Shown here in pieces: positions 1-10,378 of a stretch of DNA of 64,000 nucleotides. The DNA is taken from positions 1 through 64,000 of the forward strand of contig JANBPT010000106.1 in NCBI GenBank assembly GCA_027575765.1, written 5' to 3'. The notes under the pieces are model-generated. The model was not told where the DNA came from. It did no database searches and worked only from the letters and a program-made list of their open reading frames with translations. This DNA is from Tieghemiomyces parasiticus. Its lineage: Eukaryota; Kickxellomycota; Dimargaritomycetes; Dimargaritales; Dimargaritaceae. How positions within the stretch are numbered: position 1 is the first letter of the stretch; each line of letters starts with the position of its first letter. A program made the translations under genes and the position numbers.

Positions 1-256
1 CGTCCTGTCCCTAGGGCACATCGGAGCTGGCCGGCTACCATTGGCCCAACCAGGCCTGTGGTCCCACCTCGCTCGCTTCTAGCCCCGACTGGGCCGGGTC
101 AGGGCCGTGACGCCGTGCCGGGTTTGCCCGCAGAGAAGACGCTAGACGCACGGAGACCCATCTCTACTCCCTCACCCCACTTGCTCCTTCCCACCACCTG
201 AAACCCCGCTCCCGCTTTCCCAGCGGTGCCATGTTAGTTGCCAGCCAATTTCACCC

Positions 257-2001
257 TTGACCCATTTCCTCACCACCACGTTTCTCACTCGTTCTCTACC
301 TTCATTCCGGCCATTTTTGCACACACTCTCTACGGATTCGCCGCCCATTCCCTTCGTTTCTATCCTCGCTGGCATGTCGTGGCTATGGTCCTACCTTAGC
401 CAAATTCGCATCGTTATCACTTTGGACTCTAACGTCATTCCCCCGACCAAGGTCGACAGCGACCGTCGTGGCAGTGGCCTCGCGGCCGGCGACACCCGCT
501 GTCCGCCCCTCACTGGCGCTGCCCCAGCCCGCGAGACCACTCTATTCCCCGCGACGCTGCGGTCGCTGCCGGCCTTGGTGATGTCCTTCTTACTCAACCC
601 CCGGCCAGCCACCTCGACCACTGCCACCTCCAAGGAGACGGTCCGATTCCTAGGGCGCGGTCGTGTGGGTCCCTCAGTTCCAGGGACGCCCCGGTCGTCC
701 TTCGCTCCCGACGACGACACTGCGTTCAACGCATACACCCAAGACCCTCTCCCAGTGGCCCCGCACGCCGACAGAGGTTGTGCGTCGCCATCGCTACGGG
801 CCCATTCGTTCCCGCGGGGTCTCATCTACCCGCCATTGGACCATCGCCGCCCGTTTGGGGATGGACCGCAGCGTAGCTTCCAAACCCTCAACCTGCCCGA
901 CTCGGGTGGCGAGGTCAGTCGGTCGGCCCCGCAGCATACCGTCCTGCCCACCCTGCGCCGGGTCCCCGTAGAGACGCCTGGGCGATCCAGCCCACCGCAT
1001 AACTCTCCGGCCACCACACCCCCCGAGCCGTCCAACAAGCCTGCCCCCGAGTCATCCGATGACTCGTCCGCGGCGGAAGCCCCGGCCCCGTCACCCGGCG
1101 GGGAGCAGGCCGCCAACCACCCCTGCCTGCCGGCGCTGCACTGCGCCTCAACGCCAACCCTCGACGATACGCGTAAACGGCGGGGCCGCACTTTCTACCA
1201 CCCAGTCCCCCACGTCATGCAGGTAAGTTGACCCTACCCTTCGGACTCGACCATCCTTTTCCCGCTGACCTGAACGGATCGTTAGGCGTCCCGCGAACCG
1301 GTCTAACCCTTTTGCCTCCCCTCCTCCATACCCTATCACGTCCCCTTTCGAATCGTCGTATCTAGTGGTACTCGTGGGACTGTGGACTGGCCTGTGTCTG
1401 CATGCTACTCCGGTACTATGGCCTAACCCAGGTTATGATGGAGGAGCTGCTGACGTATTGCAGCGCCGAGTCCGTCTGGACCATCGACCTGGCCTACATT
1501 CTCCGCAAGTACCTGCCAGTGGACTTTACGTACTACACACGGTACCTGGGTATCAACCCGGCCTACCTCAGCCACACCTTCTACCAAGATACGATGGACG
1601 ACGATCAGCAGCGGATCGAGCAGCTGTTCCAGATTGCCCACCGTCAACAAATCCGAATCCTTCGCATTGCCTTGCCCCTCCTGGATATCAAGCGCTTTGT
1701 GGCCGAACAGCGGTTCGCCATCATCATGCTGGTCAATGCGAAGCTGCTGCGCTGCGAGTATTGCCTTCGTGAGGGCCAGGTCAGCCCCACCACCCCACTG
1801 ACCAACCTGCAGCCCTACTTTGACACCAAAGACTATGTTGGCCACTTCATCCTGGTTGTTGGCTACAATTTCATCCTAGACACGTTCTACTATCGCGACC
1901 CGGCTCTCGCTGATGAGCTCTGCCAAATCAAGGCCGTTCACCTCGAGCGGGCCCGCGCCAGTGAGGGGACTGACTTTGACAGCATCGTTGTACGTTTGTG
2001 A
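257..2001 (+). CDS. GUCD1-family (guanylyl cyclase domain-containing 1-like) C39-protease-fold protein
   Basis: Two exons, 257-1222 and 1366-2001, joined in phase 0 by a CAG/GTAAGT donor and a TCTAG acceptor; 533 aa if the first ATG is used. The junction recreates the family signature: PHVMQ, then WYSWDCGLAC (residues 323-332). C-terminal blocks SVWTIDLAY, EQLF, DYVGHFILVVGY and RASEGTDFDSI follow animal and plant GUCD1/GC1 closely (family PF09778 as I know it). Cys328, His482 and Asp500 in YYRDPA are placed like a papain/C39 triad; activity is inference, and the cyclase name is historical. About 320 residues of Pro/Ser/Arg-rich low-complexity sequence precede the domain, whereas human GUCD1 is about 240 aa, so the start is uncertain: ATGs at 374 and 572 are alternatives. 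The 256 bases upstream show no clear TATA box. Domain call firm, start weak. Confidence 0.85.
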
Positions 2002-4532
2002 CCGAGGTGCCCGCTCTGTATAGCCTTGGTGTGCCATTCCTTGGGCAGAAATCCATAGGCCCTAGCCCTTTGTTTTCTTCGTCACCACTTTGAGGCCCTT
2101 AGCATGCCCGAGACCACATTCTTTAGCGTGCCACAACCCCTTTCAGCATTTGTAATTGTATATGTATCTATTCACCCTACCACAAAACCATCCCTCTTCC
2201 TTCTTACCACGTGACCTGGTCCATTTAGTGAATATCCCACTTTACTCCCCTCCTTCTGTATCATATTCAAATTTTCCTATAAATCTGCACGTCCATTATC
2301 AGAAACTCTGAACGTTTACGCTATGCATCGTTGTGCCGGCTGATTCAGGTACCAGAAGTTGCGTTGTGGCGCCAATCGCCGAAGCTCTGCACCCTCGCTG
2401 ACCGCTAGCGCTGCCAGCGAGTCGTGTTGTGGGACTAATCACGGTAAAGACCTTGTTTGGGGTAACACCTGTCTACCTGACACAATTGGCACTGGTGAAC
2501 TGATCTAGGATCACTACTTTTATGCTACCCGTTAGCTCCAGTCTAGAAGCGTGGTATACCGGAGGGGCGATTTAGCGTCTATCTGCGGCGCACTGAGTCC
2601 GCCTAGAAGTCGCTGCCTATCAGAATCCAGTCCATACCTGTGGTCAATTTATATACCTTCACAATGATAATCTCATTGAAGCATTGATTGATGCTGCATT
2701 CCCTCCTCCGCGCATCCCATGCCATAGCTTAATCTCGATCAATGATGGCCTACCTATTTGGTAGTCTGCATTATCCAGGTTTTACGCTTTTATTCATATC
2801 CTTTATCCCCCCCCTTCCCTCACCTACTTTCATATCTCTTTTCGATAGACGTTCAGTCTTCCTGGTCCTTGAACATGCCTTCTTCACTGGCGCCGCCGCC
2901 TGTTATCCTTCTAGGACCTTCCCCTTCTCTACCCTTGCTTTGGCGGCTACCTAGCCGCTCTTCTACTCATGCCGGCGCCCGGTCCCGCCACAGCCTGTCG
3001 TCCTGGATTCCACTAGTCCAGGCTGGCTAGTTACTTGATTGATGCTGGCCATCATCCAAGTATAAAAAGACCTAACGGTCGCCATTCAATGAACGTCAGA
3101 CATCTCCTACTTAACAATCCCCAAACCCCCATTTGAAGCCCTAAAGCTTTTTTTTCCGTACATAGTACGTTTACGCCTACCACAACTTCTATTATGAGTT
3201 GTTTATCCCTTTGTGAATAGGAAGGCAGTGACCTCTCGACTTCGGAGGTGCGCTCGGCTTGGTCTTGGATACTCTCCTTCGTGGAGAAGGACCCATAACT
3301 GAGCTCTCCCCCCCCCCTCCAACTGCACCAAACGGTTCTCCCGTCATCATCCGAACTACACTAATTTTAAAGAGGACGAATCACCCACAACTGTAGATTC
3401 GCCAGTGTGCAATAAATACCATCCTTTATGAAGATCGAAGTCGCTCTCTTACTAACGCGGCTGGCAACTCATTAGCTTTAGCCCCCTCGATGACGACAAG
3501 CATAAAAAAGCTCGCTCCAGAGTACCCCCTTTCTGCATCGTCATCCCAGGTGTTCATTTGTGAGGAAAGAGCTCATCGGAACGCGTGGCTTCTTTCGATT
3601 CCTGTCTTCGCGGCGCAATCTTTTCACAGCTCTGAAGCCCATGAGGGTTTCCTCGAATGGTGAATTTCACTGTCCGCTTTCTTTCCTTCGTTTTTCTCTC
3701 TTTGCTCAATACACCGCACTTAGTGGTAGTCCTGTACCACTTGCTAAGCCTGTTCTCCCGCCAATTGGCTAACCTCTTGTCGGCTGACGCTGTCCACAAA
3801 GGGGTTGTCCGTTTAAAAGCTAGTGTAGAAAACCAAGCTTAGCAGCTACATTCATCCACACGATGGATGATCCAACCTCGACCTAAAATCAAATCCCATA
3901 TCTACACCTTCGACGGGGTGGAGGTCCCGAGTCTAGCTAGGGCTGCGCTTGCCCACCACGCTAGACCTTGACTGGCTGGGGCAACTATTCCCTCTCCCAC
4001 CCTTCGGCGGCCGTTTGGCAGGCCCACTCGTTACACCTGCGCGACTACCCTCGAACCGCCCAGGCCGCGCCCTCTCCCGGTATCCTTGGTCGGTTGTACG
4101 CATCCCCCCTCCCGCCTTTCCCCCCCTTGAATGTCCTTATCCCCAACCGCTGCGATGGCCTAGTCTGTGCTCCGTCGCGGAAGGTCAGCCGCCCATAGGA
4201 GGCTGGGGGCGGAGGAGGAAAGCCTACCCTATGGTGTCCGCACAGCCACCAAGGTGCCCAAGTAGCAGTGGAAGGGAGGGTAGGGAAGGGGTCGCTCCGC
4301 CAACTAATACTGACCTCGGTGACGGGCCTCAGCGCTCGGTGTCCACTACTCTGTCTTTGAATTCGCTACCCTGCTTCTTATAATTTAGTGTGCAATTTAA
4401 CGTCCGTCCCCTACCCTCCTTGCTGTAAACGCCTACGGCTCACCTTATTGTTTTCCCGTCCCTACTGCCCTTCCGCCCTCTCCCATTCGTCGCGACCTGC
4501 GTGCCCCTTCCCATTTCTGACACTATAGCGCC
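2002..4532. other. Intergenic, 2.5 kb
   Basis: No conserved coding sequence is seen; open frames up to 144 aa have no family resemblance and no domain-like composition. The right end (about 4,080-4,530) becomes pyrimidine-rich on the plus strand, as expected of the leader of the V-ATPase gene that follows. A 10-base C run lies near 3308-3317. Weak stacked AATAAA-like and TATA-like words are not assignable. Confidence 0.6.
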
Positions 4533-5308
4533 ATGGCCGCTCTCCAAAAAGACCGCAAGTTCATCGCCGTCATCGGGGACGAAGATTCCGTCACCGGGTT
4601 CCTACTCTCGGGCATTGGGCACATTGACGCCCGTCAGAAAGCCAATTTTCTCATCGTCGACTCGAGTAAGTTTCTCTCCCAAGAGAACATGTACCCACAC
4701 CAACCCTGAAGTGCACTTCCTCTTCGATAGACGCTGCTCTTCTTCCGCTCTGGGGGTAATAATGACTACGTCCCAAGGGACTCCGTCGACCCAAGCTTCC
4801 ACGGAGGCACGCGTTATTCGATACGCCGTTGTTCTCAGCGACATCCTCTTGCCAGCCGCCTACAGAGGCTAAACTTTGCTTATCTCTCTCACCACCCTTG
4901 CCCTCGAAACTACGTCTCCGCTAGAAACCCCACTCGCCACGGTGGAGGAGGCTTTCTCGGAGTTTACCAAGCGCAAGGACATTGCTATTATCTTGATCAC
5001 GCAGCAGGTAAGCTAAACAGGGTACTAGGTGGCCTAATGTCGGCAACGAAGGCTCCAAATAGCTGACTATACGCACCTCACCTGGCACCAACCTGAGACT
5101 ACCAGTAAGTTTTTGCGACCGCTAACTTTATACCGTATGCTACATCGTCATGTGGAACTACGTGCAGGTTGCGGAGGAGATCCGCCACCTCCTCGACGAG
5201 CACCACTCAGCGTTCCCGACCGTCCTGGAAATTCCATCGAAGGACCACCCGTACGATCCCTCTAAGGATTCCGTGCTCAAGCGAGTCCAGCGCCTTTTTG
5301 GCGAGTAA
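4533..5308 (+). CDS. VMA7: V-type proton ATPase subunit F (Vma7), 118 aa
   Basis: Three exons: 4533-4665, 4925-5007 and 5168-5308. Phases close exactly (133 + 83 + 141 = 357 nt). The start context is CGCCATGGCC. Subunit F sits in the central stalk of the V1 sector and couples ATP hydrolysis to proton pumping at the vacuole and other endomembranes. Conserved blocks read in order are [26 protein letters not shown] across the first junction, [41 protein letters not shown] and the terminal [11 protein letters not shown]. This matches yeast Vma7 along its whole length (also 118 aa). Introns are 259 and 160 nt, with GTAAGT and GTAAGC donors. No frame covers the gene unspliced, so an intron-blind scan would miss it. 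Confidence 0.96.
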
Positions 5309-7560
5309 AGAGGCCCATGTCAATGTTGGGGTCTCGTGCCAGTGGTATGGCTCCACGACGGACGAGAAGGCGCGCGTGTGCAGTGGGGTTTGAATTATTA
5401 CCGTTTGCGGGCAGGTTAACCTTACAGGTCGGCAGTTTTTGATGTCTTCCCGATCCAGCGGCAGACTAATAAATGTGGACCCCCCCCCTCCCATCTGCCA
5501 TGTAACAATGACCTACGGCATTTTCACGCAGGATTGCTCATTGGGCCATGTTCCTACAGTTGGTAGCTGGGGAGACCGTCGGCAAACACTGCCAATCAAG
5601 ACAAATTAGCGCAAGAGTATAGGGGTCATTGGGCTGATCGCATAGCCCATCTATCGCCGGATGGGACGTGCCAGCTACAATTTAGGCACTTGTGATAAAG
5701 CCCAGGAACGGTCAGCCGAACTGGTTATGTAGCGTAAGGCTCTATTGACTGTTCTCAATGCTCGGCTAAATCATAACCCGGTAAGGAGAGATGATATTGT
5801 CCTAGCGGCTATAGTTGCTACAGTTACGAGTAATGATTAGGCGATAAGTGGCGGTCCTGAGAGTCGTGCTATTGTTATAACTTACTAACACACATGGGCT
5901 TTTCAAGGTTGTCATTCTGTTCGTTGATGCCTCGAGTGCGTTACAGAGGCGTCTCCTAGTCGGGCAGCTTCGTATTTCTCAGGATGGCTTAGCCTTTGGG
6001 ACTCCGACAGTTAAATGTGAGGAAATTAGTAGGAGAACCCCCCCCTTCCCACTTCAGAGTAATCCCTTGGAAAAATGTGGAGTCCGGAGCCTACCAGCCT
6101 TGGCTACTGCAGTTTAAGCCAGCCTGAAGTCTTCAAGGCTGGTCTACGAGGGCACATCCGGCAATCCATGCCTACCCTGGCTATTAGACTAGGTCGAGCA
6201 GCCTCTACCTGCCGACTTGCCCGTTGGGAAAAAAGTTGAGGGTATATTTCGTTGACGTTGAATATTTAGCCGGCACGTCTGATTGTCTTCCAGGGGCAGA
6301 AGCGTCATTAGCTTGTCCACCTTTATGGGCTCGGGGCGGGATACGGACGGAGTTGGCTAAATCCGGGACCCGAATGAGGAAGGCGCACGGATTGAAGTGG
6401 CGTAAGCTATAGAGGGCAGCAAGGGGTAGCAGCAACCTTACCGCGGTGAACATTGGATAACTTTTTCCTTTCCTAGGCAAGCGCGGATGACTTCGCTTTT
6501 GCCGCCGTCGGACCCTCAGTTTCCCCGCCCTCCGCTATTTTTATGAGCGGTGTAACGACCTTGGTGGTTTTCTTGCAGATGTGCACTTTCTGGGCTCATC
6601 ATTGGTGGGATTATTCCAGCCAACGGTGTACGGTGGCAGGTTACCCTGACCACGCGCCATGCCCTCGGGCCCCGTATGTGGAGGAAGGGCGGTGATCTAT
6701 CAATCCCAGCTGTCCACTTGACATGGCGGCGGACCAGATAAAAAATAAATAAATGTACTGCGGAAGTGACAATTGGGTAAGAGGGAAGAAGGGAGAACTA
6801 GCGTGACGCCATTGGCAGGTGCCTTGCCCGAGGATTGATGGGCTATGAAAGAAAGAAAAAAAGCATGATATTGGATAGGAGTTGACAGATCAAATAGGGC
6901 CAAACCGCAGTCGGTGGCTAGCAACCCTAGATGGATATGCCCTCCGCTGGCTTGTGCAAGCTCTAATGCCCTCCTCCCAGTATTGTGGTGGTGAGCGGTC
7001 ATGCTAAACACCGGAAGGAGGACTCTGATTATCATTCCCAACGCTCTGGGACGCGGCAGTTCGTTTTGCCGACTGGTATCCTTTGCAAGTAGCCCCCGTC
7101 CACCGAAATAATGTCCAACCGCCCTCTCTGCATGTCCTTACCCCTGACCGCTCCCCTGCTGGATATTGTTGCTGCCTTTTGCAACCTACTGACGCCATGC
7201 CAAATTGGGTTCGCCGTTCTGCTCTTGCGCGTTTTAGAGCTCCCTCACACAATTTTTTTACTTTGCCTAACAGTGTTGACAGTGTCTTAACACACAGCGA
7301 CTCTAGGGATCTACCTGGACCATACGGACCAGATACATTCTACAGTGGCCGTGGTGTATTTCCACCCATTCAACTGATCACTCGCTTGACCTCCAAGTTC
7401 GATAGGAGCACAGGGTACTTGGCCTACCTTCCTCCCACGATCACCTGTATCTCGAATGGGGATTGGTGGGATTCTGTCCGGCGGACTCATCCCCGTAGCC
7501 CTTTCAATTCTGCTCCGCCATGCCACCCTACCCGGGCCGTATCTGCGTTTTCTCCTTACT
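5309..7560. other. Intergenic, 2.25 kb
   Basis: Holds the VMA7 3' end, with a polyadenylation signal near 5468, then sequence with no recognisable gene on either strand. Frames up to 113 aa show no conserved motif. A 9-base C run lies at 5480-5488. Confidence 0.6.
5468..5473 (+). terminator. AATAAA polyadenylation signal of VMA7
   Basis: A perfect AATAAA lies 160 bases after the VMA7 stop codon, a normal 3'UTR distance for a fungal transcript. It is the first such hexamer downstream of the gene. Confidence 0.5.
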
Positions 7561-7629
7561 GGCAGCAGTTGGAAATATATAGGCGGTTGACTTTCAGTTT
7601 CTCCCTTCGCCCCGTTAGCTCTGCGTTCA

Positions 7630-7636
7630 TATATAA
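7630..7636 (+). promoter_or_regulatory. TATA box of the ABCG transporter gene
   Basis: TATATAA lies about 380 bases before the chosen ATG (8012) and is followed by a long pyrimidine-rich stretch (about 7,640-7,860). A second AT-rich TATA-like word lies about 55 bases upstream, near 7575. TATA plus polypyrimidine leader recurs before other genes in this window. Confidence 0.55.
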
Positions 7637-8011
7637 GCAGCCAAACCCATGTTCTTTCTGCTGTCTACTGGCCTTATTTCCATCCTAAATTATTATTTAT
7701 TCCCAACGCCACCCTTTCTACCTCACCCGTATCTATATCGAGAGACGATAGCTTTACCTCTCACTCGCCACATCCCAATCACTACCACCCTACGCTATAA
7801 TATCCATCTTCCTCCTTTTGGCCTAGTCATTCCAGGCCCTGCAGCGCCTCTTTTTTAGACGTCTGGCTGTTATTCATTACCCCCTGGGTCCGCCGTCCTG
7901 GCCACCAGGTCGATATATTTTTCACTGTGACGCCACCATAATCCCGAACCGGGGTCCGTGCCATTTTGTTTTCCGGCCGTGTTAGTCCGCCCCGCCACCC
8001 AACTCCACAAA

Positions 8012-10378
8012 ATGTCGTCCGCTCTCCTATCACAGCGACCGTCGCTTACGGAAGAGCCCAGCGAGGTGGCCATTCCTATGGATAACTTTCTCAGCGCCAA
8101 CAGCGACGCCGTTGAGCCCGTCCAGATCGTGTTTAAGAACCTCCGCTATGCCGTTACTATGAAGGGCAAGGGGCCTGGCGCCGAAGATAGGCGGCCCATA
8201 GTGAGCAGTACCGCTACATCCAGTGAAAAACTCGAAGCCGGTGCAGCTGCCGAAACTGCCCCAGCGCCAACTGGTCGGTTCGGTCGCCACCGCACGCGCA
8301 CGCCCCGTACCTACGAGAAGACTATTTTGCATAGCCTGGTCGGCGCATTCCAACCTGGGCGTGTCACCGCCATCCTGGGCCCCAGCGGGTCTGGTAAAAC
8401 CTCGCTACTCAATATAATGGCCGGGTCCGTCAAGGCTGGCCACATCACCGGTGACATTCTGGTCAACGGCCGCCAGGTGACCGGCCAGGCCATCCGCCTC
8501 GTCTCCGGCTATGTGTTCCAGGACGACGTGATCCTACCGACCATGACCGTAGAGGAAGCCATCGACATGTGCGCCATGCTTCGATGCCCGGAACTCGGCC
8601 CCACGGAACGCCGCCGCCGCGTCGACGAGGTTATCGCCCTCCTCGAGCTCGATAAGGCCCGCCACACCATCATCGGGTCGCCTGACAAGAAGGGTGTGTC
8701 GGGTGGCGAGCGCAAGCGCTGTGCGATCGCTATGGAACTCATCACTAACCCATCGGTCCTATTCCTGGACGAACCTACCTCGGGCCTAGACGCCTACACT
8801 GCCGCCACCGTGACCTACATCCTCAAGCAGCTGGCCCAATCGGGCCGTACGGTAGTGGCCGTCATGCACCAGCCCTCGTCGGAAATTTTCCATACCTTCG
8901 ACGACGTGATGATTCTCCACGAGGGTCGTACCGTATACTTGGGCGAGGCGGCCCACGCTGTGAACTATTTTTCCCGAGTGGGCTACCGTTGCCCGACCTA
9001 CACCAACCCCGCCGACTACTTCTTTATGAGTATCCTGTACCAGTTCGACCCGAGCAACCTCCAGGTGGGCGACAAAACGGGCCAAATCCAGGCCGAGCAC
9101 CGCCGAATGGACGAAATCTACCAGTTCTGGCAGGACTCCCCCGAAGCCGCCTACTACCGCCACCTCTCCGACAATCCGCTGACCCGCCGCATCACCACCA
9201 GCACATTCAAGCGCCGGGCCACCCTAGGTGTCCAGTACAAGACGCTGCTCCGGCGTAGTGCGCACAATGCCCTGCGTAACAAGATGGTCATCCATGCCAA
9301 GCTCGGCCAGGCCATCTTCTTTGGCGTGTTCGTTGGCCTCATCTTCCTTCGGATCCCGCACAAGGACAGTCTGGCCGCCCAGGCACAGGACATGACCGGT
9401 GCCCTCTTTTTCGTGGCCGTGAACCAGTTCTTCGCTAATTCCATGCCCGTCGTCACCACATACGCCGCCGAACGCGACGTGTTCACCCGTGAGCACGGTA
9501 ACGGCCTCTATTCCCTTCCGGCCTACTTCTTGGCCAAGAACACCGTGGAGCTCCCCTTCGTTATCCTGGCCCCGTTTATTTTCTCATGTATCACATACTG
9601 GATGTTTGGCTTACAGGCCAGCGCCGCCAAGTTCTTCATCTACGTGGCAGTGACCATCACCGTGGCCCTGTGTGGCAACGCCTTCGGTACTTTCATGGCC
9701 TGCTCCATCAAGGACCTCGCCATCGCCATGGTCATCATGCCCGTGATCATCCTCCCGCTCATGATTTTTGGCGGCCTCTTTGTTAACACCGGCAGCGCTC
9801 CGCCGTATCTGGCCTGGATCCAGTGGATCAGCCCCATCAAATACGGTTTCTCAGCCCTAGCTATCAACCAACTCCGTGGGTACACCTCCCAAGGTCAGAA
9901 CATTGGCGACACCACCCTCGAGAACCTCGACCTAGGCAGTTTCGGTATTCTGGTCAACATTATTTTTTTATTGGGCCTCTTCCTCGTCCTGTTCGTCCTT
10001 GCCTACCTAGGCCTATGGCGCCTGGTTCGTGTTAATGCCGCCGGTAAGATCCAGCGAGGAAAATTGAGCCCCAAGAAGCAGCTCCTGGCCGACCCGCTTG
10101 CCCACTTCCCAGCCCTTGAAGATATTTCCGGCCCGTACCGTGAATCGCCTTCGGATGTCGCCCTTTCCGAGAAGCACCTGAATGGTGAACCGCGGCAGCG
10201 GTTGGTCAGCAAACATACACTGGATGATATTGCTTCGGCCGACGGCCCTGCCCACTTTGGTTCTGTCGGCACCTTTGTCCACCCCACTGCAGGTTCGTTG
10301 GTACCCGGGGCCGATGAGACTGTGCACTCCACCGCCGAATCCCGCCGTAGTTCGGCCAATGGGTCATCCGCCCCATAG
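8012..10378 (+). CDS. ABCG (White/WBC-type) half-transporter, 788 aa
   Basis: Single exon with the ABCG order: nucleotide-binding domain first, then ABC2-type membrane domain. Seen in the ATPase domain (residues about 35-330): Walker A GPSGSGKTS at 123-131, Q-loop Gln170, signature VSGGERKR at 229-236, Walker B VLFLDEPTSGLD at 249-260 and switch His in VMHQPSSEIF. The membrane half runs from about residue 400 to 690 with several hydrophobic spans. A hydrophilic tail of roughly 100 residues follows, rich in Ser and charged residues. An in-frame ATG at 7958 would add 18 residues, but 8012 has the better AAAATG context and precedes the first conserved block. Half-transporters dimerise and export lipids, sterols or xenobiotics; the substrate cannot be read here. 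An AATAAA lies near 10,660. Confidence 0.93.
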   Translation: MSSALLSQRPSLTEEPSEVAIPMDNFLSANSDAVEPVQIVFKNLRYAVTMKGKGPGAEDRRPIVSSTATSSEKLEAGAAAETAPAPTGRFGRHRTRTPRTYEKTILHSLVGAFQPGRVTAILGPSGSGKTSLLNIMAGSVKAGHITGDILVNGRQVTGQAIRLVSGYVFQDDVILPTMTVEEAIDMCAMLRCPELGPTERRRRVDEVIALLELDKARHTIIGSPDKKGVSGGERKRCAIAMELITNPSVLFLDEPTSGLDAYTAATVTYILKQLAQSGRTVVAVMHQPSSEIFHTFDDVMILHEGRTVYLGEAAHAVNYFSRVGYRCPTYTNPADYFFMSILYQFDPSNLQVGDKTGQIQAEHRRMDEIYQFWQDSPEAAYYRHLSDNPLTRRITTSTFKRRATLGVQYKTLLRRSAHNALRNKMVIHAKLGQAIFFGVFVGLIFLRIPHKDSLAAQAQDMTGALFFVAVNQFFANSMPVVTTYAAERDVFTREHGNGLYSLPAYFLAKNTVELPFVILAPFIFSCITYWMFGLQASAAKFFIYVAVTITVALCGNAFGTFMACSIKDLAIAMVIMPVIILPLMIFGGLFVNTGSAPPYLAWIQWISPIKYGFSALAINQLRGYTSQGQNIGDTTLENLDLGSFGILVNIIFLLGLFLVLFVLAYLGLWRLVRVNAAGKIQRGKLSPKKQLLADPLAHFPALEDISGPYRESPSDVALSEKHLNGEPRQRLVSKHTLDDIASADGPAHFGSVGTFVHPTAGSLVPGADETVHSTAESRRSSANGSSAP

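Noticed and set aside
4666..4924. Exon starting at 4731 after a TAG within the first VMA7 intron
   Set aside because: It reads into a stop after a few codons, whereas the acceptor at 4924 restores the conserved VDSKTP junction and the family length.
7083..7688. 201-codon open frame upstream of the ABCG gene
   Set aside because: It overlaps the TATA boxes and leader of the transporter gene and shows no domain or conserved motif.
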